Below are positions 10,701 to 20,149 of a DNA stretch of 64,000 bases, one piece after another. Below the pieces are notes generated by a model. It saw nothing but the letters and a program-made list of their open reading frames with translations, was not told where the DNA came from and made no database searches. Source of the DNA: Neodiprion pinetum (lineage: Eukaryota > Arthropoda > Insecta > Hymenoptera > Diprionidae); the NCBI RefSeq assembly GCF_021155775.2, contig NC_060237.1:15274970-15338969 (forward strand), written 5' to 3'. Every line of letters starts with the position of its first letter. Position 1 is the stretch's first letter. Position numbers and translations under genes: made by a program.

Positions 10701-12053
10701 AGATATGATCGTTGCATACGAACCTGTGTCCATTTCCATTTTTAGAATCCTATTATTAATTAATACATCTAGATACATTGGTTCGGCTGTTATATTATCG
10801 CTACTGCAATTTGCGTTGCTGCTGGTCATCCTCGATGATTTTCTCTCGCGGCCATCATCCATCATGAAGAAATCGTTCTTGTCCCCTTGTTGATCCTCAG
10901 ACTCCTGCTCAAGGTGTTGTACCGCCTTTTGTGCTGTACACACCGTCTCCAGGTGCCCTTTCCTTTTACACGAGTTGCACGTGCTGAACCGGTGATAACA
11001 ATCACGAGCCCAGTGGTTGTTTCTTCCGCAGCAGAAACATGCTGACGAGCGCCTAGTATTTGCGCTCGCGTTTTCACTCGTCGAGCGGTTACCCCTATTC
11101 ATCGGAGCTCTGTTCAGGTAACGCTGATTGCCGCCCCTTCTACCTAGATCTGCACCTCTTCCTCTTGTGTGAAATTGTCTCTTGTACTCTGGCTTTGGAG
11201 CCGAGCTTATTTTGTTTACTATTGTCTTTGATGGTTCTCCAGCTGTTTGGTCTGTCGATGACGCATACTTCTCGGCTGTTTCCAGCGCTGTTGCCAGTTT
11301 GTAGGCTGAGTCGTATGTTAATTTATCCTCGCGAAATAATAACGTTTTTGTAGTGTGATCTTTCAGTCCGCACACTAACTGATCGCGTAATGCTATTTTC
11401 GCGTCACCGAAGTTACAATTAATCGATAAACTTTTTAATCTTGCCGCAAACTCCGACACTGACTCTGTTTGCGATTGTCTCGCTTGATAAAAAGTACATC
11501 TTTCCATAGTCTCTGACGGCTTCGGGTTAAGATGATTATTTATTAATTTCACTAATTCTTCAAATGTTTTGGTGCTGAGTTTTTCGGGCGCGCATAGATC
11601 ACGAACAAGTTCATAGGTATCGGGACTAATTTTCGTTAGCAACACTGCCGCTTGTTTTTCTGCCCTGACGTCGTTAGCTACGAAATATAATTCGAGTCTT
11701 TCTGTGTACATCTCCCAATCGTCCTTACCCAGGTGAAATTCTAGGCGTGAAATATTACAGTTGGTTTCTGCCATTGTGTGGAATTTTATTGTTTCCTTAT
11801 TATCTTCTTGTACGCTGCCCTGCGGTTCGGTCTTATCGACTTGTTTACTTTCTTTCTCTTCGTTCACCTTTCGTATCTGGCACCGTAAAATTTTTCGTAG
11901 TACGTCGATATTTGCCGCTTCGTCGAATTTTGATCCCAATTGCGTTAAAATTGCAATTAGTTTAGGTTTATTTAACTCTTGAATCCACGACGTTTTAGAG
12001 TAATCAATATCAATTCCACTAGTGCCCGACATTAATTTTGTCGTCCACTTCAC
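7791..12053 (-). CDS. Gypsy Gag-Pol polyprotein (1,420 aa) with an altered RT catalytic box
   Basis: Gag and Pol are in one uninterrupted frame. Approximate order by residue: Gag 1-330; two zinc knuckles from about 336 (CFCCGRNNHWARDC then CNSCKRKGHLETVC); aspartic protease about 443 (MDTGSYATI); RT about 600-780; RNase H about 874 (LSCDASTYGLGA); integrase zinc finger about 1,095 (HASHFG...CRVC); integrase core with Asp about 1,158 (HIDFLG), Asp about 1,213 (VTDNGTQF) and Glu about 1,250 (GAAENFVG), the last two about 35 apart. The RT active site reads YIDN: the second Asp of the YxDD box is Asn (AAC; plus-strand 9,861-9,863), which should abolish catalysis unless the family tolerates it. 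The start could instead be the internal ATG eight codons in (MSGTSG). The stop lies 15 bases from the polypurine tract. Confidence 0.95.
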   Translation of the reverse strand: MKWTTKLMSGTSGIDIDYSKTSWIQELNKPKLIAILTQLGSKFDEAANIDVLRKILRCQIRKVNEEKESKQVDKTEPQGSVQEDNKETIKFHTMAETNCNISRLEFHLGKDDWEMYTERLELYFVANDVRAEKQAAVLLTKISPDTYELVRDLCAPEKLSTKTFEELVKLINNHLNPKPSETMERCTFYQARQSQTESVSEFAARLKSLSINCNFGDAKIALRDQLVCGLKDHTTKTLLFREDKLTYDSAYKLATALETAEKYASSTDQTAGEPSKTIVNKISSAPKPEYKRQFHTRGRGADLGRRGGNQRYLNRAPMNRGNRSTSENASANTRRSSACFCCGRNNHWARDCYHRFSTCNSCKRKGHLETVCTAQKAVQHLEQESEDQQGDKNDFFMMDDGRERKSSRMTSSNANCSSDNITAEPMYLDVLINNRILKMEMDTGSYATIISKRDKDRYFPNCEVKLISSPLNAYGKVPLEHVGTLDNLQVKIGNEKASLGMRVMKGDGPMLIGRQWLKVFGLWQLKLNKRADMCNKIYGVNETMGFPTKFPKLFGKGPGLYNKGMLKLTLKENTQPVALKARHLPFALASKVENEIDRLVTLGHLEKVDVSEWATPIVPVIKTDGTVRICGNFKLTLNPNLVKDRHPIPLIDEIFLALRSGKTFSQIDLQHAYMQIPVEESSRDYLTIITHKGLYRYTKMPEGIASGPGDFQRKIEQCLAGIDGVIPYIDNIFCTGKDDKEHLEALNAVFKRLEDYGFKVNISKCDFFKEKLDILSFVIDQNGLHKSKTKVKAMIEAPTPVNKKQLDSFLGLITYYARFLPQRAEKLKCLYECTKADNFNWTKQCDKAFEWVKGELVSPRVLAHYDPNTDLILSCDASTYGLGAILSHKYKDGTERPIAFASKIIPEKEASRVIIDKEASAIVFGFKKFYNYVFGKEITLRTDHKPLVFIFGPKQEIPLTIASRLQRWAYFLSRFNYNIEYIKSQQNGNCDALSRLPINDATPVFDDELSSISYISESLQTLSAVEIAKETKKDKVLNKIVRYVNGTWPSVSELSEREQKYYAKRDELYVEKECLLWGYRIIAPESMKNSVLSELHASHFGVVKMKMLARSHVWWPNIDNDIQNVLAACRVCVQERKKPPSVPLTPWPYPDNCWSRIHIDFLGPFHRHMFMIIVDAYSKWPEVIDMNKSTTVPRVLEEVKKVLSRFGLPRHVVTDNGTQFTSKEFQEFCKINGIRQSFTAPYHPATNGAAENFVGTFKDKVDKIVQTGKPLDYAVNLFLFDYRSIEHCTTGRSPSFMMYKREIKTRFDLLRPSVLDSVEKQQSAQIAGRKSSRIVEFQIGDTVMVEDFSVGSKARVPGTITKKLSPVTFLVETAPNKTWKRHVDQIIRYTPEIDDINKSVPKVTTNKSDIVLRRSNRLKN

Positions 12054-12174
12054 AATTTTCCCGGTTTCCTTTGTGTAGTGCTTTTACGCTTACGTGGCTA
12101 TCGAATACAGCGTGTAACGCAAAAATGGCCACTAAATTTGCACTATTAAGCCAACCCTGCACTATAGTTCGAAT

Positions 12175-12188
12175 GAACCTCGTCGCCA
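12175..12188 (-). other. Primer binding site candidate
   Basis: TGGCGACGAGGTTC, read on the minus strand, begins two bases after the end of the 5' LTR. The TGG start fits the CCA end of a tRNA. I cannot assign the tRNA. Confidence 0.65.
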
Positions 12189-12190
12189 GT

Positions 12191-12394
12191 TGTAATGTTT
12201 TGTAATGGGGCTCTCAAATAAATAACACTCGGGATCAGGCTTAACACTATAGAATAATTTTATTAGGAAACAAGTAAATAAGGTGATTGCGTGTGTCACG
12301 CTCAGCGCTCGCTGACCAACTGCCTCGCGCTGTACCGTGACTACATACATTCTTACTTAGTATTTGTACATCGAGTAACGTCGTAAACACTACA
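12191..12394 (-). repeat. 5' LTR (minus-strand sense) of the Gypsy element
   Basis: 204 bp, TG...CA, the partner of 7,559-7,762. It would carry the promoter for minus-strand transcription of gag-pol. Confidence 0.95.
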
Positions 12395-12436
12395 ATTATT
12401 ATTATTATTATCATTATTATCTTTCTTTTTTTTCCC
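12395..12436 (+). repeat. (ATT)n microsatellite, right part, ending in the poly-T of LINE copy 2
   Basis: Continuation of the ATT array cut by the Gypsy element. It runs into a T-rich stretch (12,421-12,434) that is the 3' tail of LINE copy 2. Confidence 0.85.
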
Positions 12437-12539
12437 GAGGAGTTGCGGAATCCAAGTTACGGATTCACGCCAGTCATACAGGCTAGCGCGGATGTGGGGC
12501 TCCAGGGTGGCCTACCCACTAAACCGCCACCTCCTGTAC

Positions 12540-14147
12540 AACGCTCCCAGCCAGGGACTATGGTCCCTCGCTCGAACGCAAGAAGGTCTATGGGAATCAC
12601 GCCTGCCACCACCAGAACGGCCTGTGCTGAGACCGTCTGGTAGAAACAAGCGATCCTCAACGCGCTTCGTCTCTGCACCGTCGTCATTGCGTAACAGTAC
12701 TTTTCAGTCTTCACGGAGTACGCCCAGATCTCCGCACCGTAGAGAAGGATCGAGTTCACCGTCGACATCGAAAGTCTTCGTTTCCCTGGTCTCGGTCCGT
12801 TCGTGTTTGCCATCAGGCGGCTTAGGGATGCTATCCGTTCAGCCGCCTCCTTAGCCGTTCGGCTTATGCGAGGCCAGAAGGTCATCTTCGTATCCAGGGT
12901 CACCCATAGGTACTTGACTTCCCCTCTGTTCTCGATCTCGTCCGTCCCGACCGTCATGCGTAATGTGGTCGGTATTCGTCTACTGGTGAAAAGCACCAGT
13001 TCCGTCTTTTCCGTCGCAAGTTGCAGTCCGAGGTCGGTCATTCACTGTCCGACTCGTCTCATTGTCTGGTTCAGTGCGTATTGTGCCAGATCTGGAGTTC
13101 GCTCGACTATCACTGCCGCCACGTCGTCAGCGTAAGCGACCAGGCGAAGGCCGAGTGGGAGCTCCAGTCTGAGCAGACTGTCATACATCCCGTTCCAGAA
13201 GTCAGGTCCCAGTATGGAACCTTGAGCGACCCTGGCGGTGATCTGTCGCGTCACTTGGCCTTCAGTCGTTTCGTATGTCAGCCGTCTGTTCCAAAAGTAG
13301 TCTTCAACAACCCGCAGCAAGTAAGGCGGGACCCCGAAGTCGCCGCTCAGCAACCTTAGGATATCCACTCACCTAGCCGAATTGAAGGCGTTCTTAACGT
13401 CAAGTGTCACTAGCAGCGCGACGGGTCGCGCAGCGTGGCAATGTCTGTCTGTCGACCGGAAGGAGTCAACCACTTCTTGGATAGCCCCAATCGTTGATCG
13501 ACCCCTCCGGAAGCCGAACTGCTGGTCCGAGAGGCCTCCGCCGTCCTGTGTCGCGTCCTTAAGTCGTGGTCGCAAATTTGTTTGAACAGTCTCCCTGTCG
13601 TGTCCAGTAAGCTCAGCGGCCCGTAGGCCAACGGCGTGCTGGGGTCACCCTTACCCTTTGGGACAAGGACCAACTTCGCCACCTTCCACCGGTCGCTGAA
13701 TGTCCCCGTCGTGAGGCACGTTTTGTGAAGGTCGAGAAGTATCTCCGGCCTCAGGCTTGCCATCAGCCGGAGAATCTCTGCCGGTACCCCGTCCGGTCCT
13801 GGCGCCTTACCTCTCTTCATTGCTTTGGTCACGTCCGTAATCCAATCCTTCGTTTGTCGCACCCTGTACGGCTCGCACAGAATCAGAATGTAGGCGTCTT
13901 GTTCGTCTGCCATCTGTGGTAGTAGCATGTCTGCTGTCTTACTGCGGTTCAGGTTACCCTGAACTATCCTGTCCGTCTTCCGGCCTAATTCTTGCACTCC
14001 TCCAGCGCCCCCCAGCACACTGCGCACCTCCCGGAGCCCGCGAGATGCGCTGCATCGCCGTGGCCCGCCTCGGCGCACAGTGGGCAGGCCGGTCTGTTCT
14101 TGCAGTCCGTGGCATAATGTCCCGTCTCGCCACATTTTCTGCAGCAC
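12540..14147 (-). pseudogene. LINE copy 2 ORF2 remnant (endonuclease start fused to RT)
   Basis: The minus-strand frame reads the first endonuclease residues (LCEPYRVRQTKDWITD) and then jumps directly to the RT segment KRGKAPGPDGVPAEI because of the internal deletion near 13,835. RT blocks FGFRRGRSTI, AQGSILGP and AYADDV can still be read in pieces, separated by frameshifts near 13,570 and 13,370 and a stop near 13,042. The C-terminal CCHC is lost with the second deletion. It cannot encode a working enzyme. Confidence 0.8.
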
Positions 14148-15447
14148 TTCGTCCGGTCTGTATTTTTACATTTTGCCTTCGTGTGCCCGTTTCGCAGACA
14201 CTCGTGGCATTTCGTCACCGTCAGTCGTGGTCGGACGCGGCAAGCTACCCATCCAATCCCGATCCGTCCCCGGCCTAGCAGCGCTCTGGCTTCCTGCGAC
14301 TCCAGGTCGCATACGGCCATGAACTGCTCCGCCCGGTTCGGACCGGAGATATGGACCCCAAAGTTCGCGTCTTGTCCCGTTTTCCGTCGCAGTGCCCGTA
14401 TCACGTCGTTTCTGGTCGTGACACAGTCAAGATCCATGGTCTCCAGTTGCACCCTGGAGGTCCCGGTCCCGACGTTGCCTGCGTCGCCGACTGCGTCCTG
14501 CAGGACGCGTCGGAAGTCGTTTCATTCGTTGGCGTCTGTCTTTATCTTCAGGAGACACAGACCATTCTTCGTCTTCCTGAGAGTCGTCACTTCAACGTGA
14601 CTCTTCGCAGGGTCGACCATGGTCCGTATCTTCCTCACGATGTCGGAGTGCGTCATGTCGTTCCCGGGTTCGACGAGCACCGCCGTTCCCCAATGTTTGG
14701 GAGCCGCTCTGCGTCCCTCAGCCACGGCCGTCGTGTCCGTTGTCGCGTTCGTCCTGTCCGTCCGCGTCTTCCGTTGCTTTCTTTCCTTTCTCGTCCTTTT
14801 TACTGTCTGCCAGTCAGCGACCGGTTCCGCAACCGTTGCCCTTTTCTGAAAGGATTTCGGAGTGGTTCCAGTCGCCTTCCGTTTCCGTTTCGTCCGCCGA
14901 GTGTTTTGTGTCCGTTGGTCAGTCTCAACGTCCGTCTCCGTCGTCTCGTTGTCCGTCTTGTGGTCCTCCGTGGCTGCTTCAGCGCGCCTGTCGAGCGTAA
15001 CGTCGGCAGCCTAGAGGATGGTCTTTATGCCCAATTTAACGGACATATTCATGTTTTTTTGGATGGCTGCTGCCTCGGCCATCCTTGTCGCTGTACTGTG
15101 AATCAGTATCAATACGTCCGTCAGGTCCATATCGTCCGTGATTCGTGTCTTCGTGCCAATCATGGATACAGCGGAAGCGCAACTCGCTCCGCTGCCCGTG
15201 CTCGACACGCTGTCCGTCCTGTCTCGTCGTTGGTGTCCCAGTGTCATTCTGCCGCTGTTCCAGCTTTCGTGTCCGCTGTCTTTGTTGCCGTCTTTGTTAC
15301 CTGGTCATCGCACAATTTGCGGCCCTCAGAATCCATGCCGCTCTCATCGGCCACCGGGGCTTTCACCCGATCGGAACCCAGGGTGGATTTCCCCTGTGCT
15401 GGGGCTACCACCTGAGGTATAACGTTGTCACCCTTGTGCATCTTCAT
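13985..15447 (-). pseudogene. LINE copy 2 ORF1 remnant with zinc knuckles
   Basis: Homologous to ORF1 of copy 1, starting at the ATG equivalent near 15,447 (MKMHKGDN). The frame is broken several times (stops or shifts near 15,244, 15,011 and 14,500). The C-terminal 155 codons remain open with all three CCHC knuckles (CHECLRNGHTKAKC, CRKCGETGHYATDC, CPLCAEAGHGDAAH). The roughly 310 bases above 15,447 are the 5' UTR, similar to copy 1. Confidence 0.8.
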
Positions 15448-15775
15448 AAACGTTCCTACGTGCTACGGGTCTCTCGGGGACGCGACTCTCCGTACCGCGC
15501 CGAAACACAGCACGGCCCCTGAGGTCGCCTTGGGGGCCTTCCGTCGGGCTTGTGCCGACTTCCGTCCCCTCCCACTTACTAGAAATCCCCAGGGTCGTCA
15601 CTTCTCGAGCAAATCAGGTTTTCACGCTCAATTCGCCTCCTGAGGCCGCGTCGGGGGCCATTCGTTGGGCCTGTGCCAACTTCAGTCCCCTTTGACTTAC
15701 TCGATGTACGCGGGGTCGTCACGTCCCGAACGAGGGATTGAACCCCCCCTTCACCTGCGTTACCTATCATTATAA

Positions 15776-15860
15776 TCCACCACCACCACCACCACCGCCA
15801 CCGCCACCGCCATCGCCACCACGACGACGACGACGACGACGACGATAATAATAACGATGA
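15776..15860 (+). repeat. Compound trinucleotide repeat (CCA/CCG then ACG then ATA)
   Basis: About 85 bases of CAC/CGC triplets, then GACGAC triplets, then AATAAT. This is the 5' flank of LINE copy 2 in place of the pure ATT array seen at copy 1. Confidence 0.9.
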
Positions 15861-16122
15861 TAATCTATGATTTTTCGAATTCATACTGCTCACCTTATTT
15901 CTAGGTGAACTTCTTTCCATTTCCGAAAATTTTTCTTCGTTTTCTGGATACTTTTTTCCATTTCCTGAAAGCTTTTTTTTTCAGGAAACCTTTTTTACGT
16001 GTTAGTTAAATACGAAAGATGGATTCGAATAACTTTTTTTTGTTTTCTGAGGATTATTTTCATTTTTTGGAAACTTTTGTTACATGTTAATCAAACGGAA
16101 AAAAATTTTGGATTTCAAAAGT
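15861..16122. other. Diverged copy of the polymerase 3' flank, no gene
   Basis: T-rich sequence with repeated TTTTCTGAAAACTTTT-like units followed by a GTTAGTTAAATACGAA region. It resembles 19,856-19,985 in order and wording but is far more diverged. It joins directly to the truncated LINE copy 3 at about 16,123. Confidence 0.45.
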
Positions 16123-16147
16123 TCGGGCGGATTAGGCAGAGCAATTT

Positions 16148-16504
16148 ATGGCCGTATGCGGCCTAGAGTCGCAGGAAGCCAGAGCGCTGCTCGGCCGGGG
16201 ACGGATCGAGATTGGATGGGTAGCTCGCCGCGTCCGACCACGACTGACGGTGACGAAATGTCACAAGTGTCTGCGATACGGGCACGCGAAGGCAAAATGT
16301 AAAAATACAGATTGGACGAAGTGCTGCAGGAAATGTGGCGAGACACGACATTACGCCACGGACTGTAAGAACAAACCGGCCCGCCCACTGTGCGCCTGGG
16401 CGAAACACGGCGATGCGGCGCATCTCGCGGGCTCCGGGAGGTGCGCGGTGTATTGGGTTGCGCTGGAGGAGTGCAAGAAGCAGGCCGGAAGACGGACAGG
16501 ATAG
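16148..16504 (+). pseudogene. LINE copy 3 ORF1 C-terminal fragment
   Basis: 119 codons covering the end of ORF1: MAVCGLESQEARALLGRG, then CHKCLRYGHAKAKC, CRKCGETRHYATDC (the Gly before His replaced by Arg) and a third knuckle with altered residues (CAWAKHGDAAH). It ends at the same GRRTG stop as copy 1. It is truncated by the arm breakpoint upstream. Confidence 0.75.
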
Positions 16505-19482
16505 TTCAGGGCAACCTGAACCGTAGTAGGACAGCAGACATGCTACTACCACAGATAGCAGACATACACGACGCCGACATTCTGATCCTGTGCGAGCCGT
16601 ACAGGGTGCGACAAGCGCAGGATTGGATTACGAACGAGACCAGAACAGCGGCTATCTGGGTAAGGGGCGCTGCCCGAGCCCGAATAACCGCTCGTGGCGT
16701 CGGGGACGACTACGTCTGGGCTTGGGTGGGCGCTGTCACTTACGTCAGCGTCTACCTGACCCCAATCTGCGCTGCGGCGGAGTTCCAAGCGAAGGTTGCG
16801 CTCCTTAAGGACGGACTCGGGGACCTGCCCGGGGACCTCGTGGTCGCGAGGGACCTCAACGCGAGGGCGGTCAAGTGGGGCATGACGGCAACAAACAGAC
16901 GCGGACGGCTGCTGCTCGAGATGGCCGCAAGGCTGGACCTAAGAGTGGCAAACACAGGAGACGTACCAACGTACAGACGGCCGGGATTTGGAGACTCCAT
17001 CCCGGACGTAACGATGACGACGAACAGAACTCTGCCACGAATAGGGCGGTGGCAGGTGCTTGAGGGCTACACGGCCAGCGATCATCAGTAGATCGCCTTC
17101 GAAGTGGCAGGAGAGACAAGGACGACACGGACGAGGACCCGGCACCCCCCGCGGTGGAACGTAGACAAACTCGACGGACTGAAGTTCTCGGCGGAGCTGG
17201 CGGCAGCGCCGGCCCCAATTACCGACGTACCCCCAGAGCTGACTGGCCGGCAAAAGGCGGGCAGACTAGCGGACAAGACGGCCAAACTGACGACGCGGCT
17301 GTGCGACAGCACAATGCCAAAATGACGGTACGGACGTAACAGACCACCACAATACTGGTGGACGGACGAGATAGCCGAGCTGCGGAAGAGTTGGCTGGCA
17401 AAACGACGACGGGTTACGAGGGCTGGAGGGAGACCCGAGAGGGAAACCCTTCAGGCCGAGTACAAGACTGAACGGAAACGACTGACGTACGCCATCAGAG
17501 ACAGCAAGACGCGATGCTGGAAGAAGCTCTGCAAGGAGGTGGACCGCGACCCCTGAAGTGCCGGTTACAAGATTGTGACCGGTAGGCTGGGGGCCCGGAT
17601 CCCGCCAGAACTCAAGGATGCTGAAACCGCACGACGGATCGTCGACGGACTGTTCCCGACGCACCCGACGCGTACGGACGCGACGAACGACGACGAGACG
17701 GCAGCGCCCCCCGTCTTCACCGCCAAGGAGCTCGTCGGAGCGACCAAAGCAATTAAGAGGGGTGAGGCGCCAGGACCGGACGGGGTACCGGCGGAGGTTC
17801 TTCGGCTGATGGAGAGCCTGAGGCCGGAGATACTTCTCGACCTTCACAACACGTGCCTCACGACAGGGACATTCAGCGACCGGTGGAAGGTGGCGAAGTT
17901 GGTCCTTATCCCAAAGGGTAAGGGTGACCTCAGCACGCCGTCGGCCTACCGGCCGCTGAGCTTACTGGACACGACAGGGAAACTGTACGAACAGCTTCTG
18001 CGACCACGACTTACGGACGCGATACGGGACGGCGGAGGCCTCTCTGACCAGCAGTTCGGCTTCCGGAGGGGTCGATCAACGATTGGAGCGATCCAAGAGG
18101 TGGTTGACTCCTTCCGGTCGACAGACAGACATTGCCACGCTGTGCGACCCGTCGCGCTGCTGCTGACACTAGACGTTAAGAACGCCTTCAACTCGGCCAG
18201 GTGGGTGAATATCCTAGGGTCGCTGAGAGGCGGCTTCAGAGTCCCTCCTTACTTGCTTCGAGTTGTTAAAGACTACCTTCGGAACAGACGACTGACGTAC
18301 AAAACGACCGAAGGCCAAGTGACGTGACAGATCACCGCCAGGGTCGCTCAAGGTTCCATACTGGGACCAGACTTCTAAAACGGGATGTATAACAGTCTGC
18401 TCAGACTGGAGCTCCCACTCGGCGTTCGCCTGGTCGCTTACGGTGACGACGTGGCGGCAGTGATAGTCGAGCGAACTCCAGATCTGGCACAATACGCACT
18501 GAACCGGACAATAAGACGAGTCGGACGGTGAATGACCGACCTCGGACTGCAACTCGCGACGGAAAAGACACAACTGGTGCTCCTCACCAGTAGACGAATA
18601 CCGACCACATTACGCATGACGGTCGGGACGGACGAGATCGAGATCAGAGGGGAAGTCAAGTACCTATGGGTGACCCTGGATACGAAGATGACCTTCCGGC
18701 CTCACATAAGACGAACGGCTAAGGAGGCGGCTGAAAGGATAGCATCCCTAAGCCGCCTGATGGCAAACACGAACGGACCGAGACCAGGGAAACAAAGACT
18801 TTCGATGTCGACGGTGAACTCGATCCTCCTCTACGGTGCGGAGATCTGGGCGTACTGCGTGTAGACTGAGAAGCACTGTCACGCAATGACGACGGTGCAG
18901 ATACGGAGCGCGTTGAGGATCGCTTGTTCCTATCAGACGGTCTCAGCACAGGCCGTTCTGGTGGTGGAAGGCGTGATTCCCATAGACCTTCTTGCGTTCG
19001 AGCGCAAGAGAGTCTACGGAAGAGACGCGGACGTGACCCGACGGGACGCGGCAACGACGGAAAGAGACGCGACGATACAGACGTGGCAGGAACGGTGGAC
19101 GGAAGAAACAACGGGAAACTGGACGAGACGACTCATTAAGGACCTGAGACCGTGGATCCAGAGGGGGTTTGGGGATGTGAATTTTCACGTCACCCAGCTT
19201 CTGACGGGCCATGGCTACTTCAGACGATACTTACACAACCTAAACCGAGTACGGACGCCCAACTGTACGTACTGCGGACACGAACGAGACGACGCGGAAC
19301 ACACGTTCTTCGAATGTGACCGCTGGACAGAACTGCGACAGAGACTGGAGACGGTCGTGGGAGGCATCACTCCCGACAACATTGTTGGGGTGATGCTCCA
19401 TAGTACAGAAAGGTGGCAACTTGTTGCTACCTACACAGAGACAATTCTACGACGTAAGAACGCGGACGGCTGCCTGACGTAA
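16390..19482 (+). pseudogene. LINE copy 3 ORF2, endonuclease-RT, multiply disrupted
   Basis: The endonuclease is open from about 16,390 to a TAG at 17,089-17,091, exactly where copy 1 reads on through SDHQ. The RT is open 17,575-18,327, with a TGA at 18,325-18,327. It then has a TAA near 18,378, a frame interruption near 18,530 and a stop near 18,864, and resumes as the C-terminal CCHC segment (CTYCGHERDDAEH) ending at 19,482. The catalytic box is hit: the tyrosine-alanine-aspartate stretch reads AYGDDV near 18,437. Catalytically dead. Confidence 0.8.
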
Positions 19483-19702
19483 CGTAACTGACGGACTGCC
19501 TGCACGGGACGGACGGACGGACAGACTGACAAAACACACCGACAGAGCTCCCAGCTAGAAGTAATATCACCATAGTTCCTGGCTGGGAGCGTTGCACAGG
19601 AGGTGGCGGTTTAGTGGGTAGGCCACCCTGGAGTCCCACATCCGCGCTAGCCTGTATGACTGGCGCGAATCCGTAACTTGGATTCCGCAACTCCTCGGAA
19701 TA

Positions 19703-19723
19703 AAAAAAAAAAAAAAAAAAAAA

Positions 19724-19754
<31 letters not shown>

Positions 19755-19812
19755 TAATAATAATGATAATAATAATAATAATAGGAATAATAATAATAAT
19801 GATAATAATAAT
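19703..19812 (+). repeat. Poly-A tail and (AAT)n microsatellite
   Basis: The A-run of LINE copy 3 grades into about 85 bases of AAT repeat with TGA and AGG interruptions. It is the mirror of the shorter ATT tract at 2,310-2,330. Confidence 0.9.
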
Positions 19813-19855
19813 AATGACAATATGCAATTTTGTCATACGATTATTACACATTTTA

Positions 19856-19960
19856 TTTTTTGGAAAACTTTTTCTCATTTTCTGAAAACTTTTTTCCGTT
19901 TTCAGAAAACTTTTCTCATTTTCTGAAAACTTTTTGTCACATTCCGAAAACTTTCCTCGT
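19856..19960 (-). repeat. Inverted copy of the AAAGTTTTCAGAAAATG-like tandem array
   Basis: Five imperfect units, the reverse complement of 2,168-2,275. It is part of the right arm of the inverted duplication. Confidence 0.7.
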
Positions 19961-20149
19961 GGTAAACGAATAAATATGAATAATTGCTCGATATATTAAT
20001 GATAATAAATAAATAATTGTCAAGTATATGAATTCGAATTTTTAAATCCATTAAATATAGTATTGATCGTGAAACGTTTCCGCCCGATGGTGGGTCGTCC
20101 GAGGCGTCAAACATCAAATATTTCCATGAATTCTACGTCTACAGTTTCA

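Larger units (their letters stand above)
7559..12394 (-). mobile_element. Gypsy LTR retrotransposon (Mag/K02A2.6-like), full length, young
   Basis: A complete element of 4,836 bp. The two 204-bp LTRs start with TG, end with CA and differ at one base (7,567 C versus 12,199 T). The flanking 5-bp duplication is ATTAT (7,554-7,558 and 12,395-12,399), although it lies in an ATT array, which makes the duplication easy to match by chance. A PBS-like site, a polypurine tract and a single long gag-pol frame complete the structure on the minus strand. The LTR similarity implies recent insertion. Confidence 0.95.
12437..15758 (-). mobile_element. R1-clade LINE, copy 2, two internal deletions
   Basis: Same family as copy 1 and complete at both ends (3' CCGAGGAGTTGCGG; 5' end CACCTGCG at 15,751-15,758), but about 1.67 kb shorter. 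One deletion removes the segment matching copy 1 about 2,485-3,050 (end of ORF2 plus part of the 3' UTR). The other removes about 4,305-5,428 (most of the endonuclease and linker). It lies head to tail with copy 1, the two separated only by the ATT array and the Gypsy insertion. Confidence 0.85.
16123..19722 (+). mobile_element. R1-clade LINE, copy 3, 5'-truncated
   Basis: Plus-strand copy beginning inside ORF1 (about 16,123-16,139) and ending in poly-A at about 19,703-19,724, followed by (AAT)n. It is the inverted-arm partner of copy 1 and lies next to the same polymerase flank. It has many substitutions, stops and shifts. Several RT residues agree with copy 2 rather than copy 1. Confidence 0.85.
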
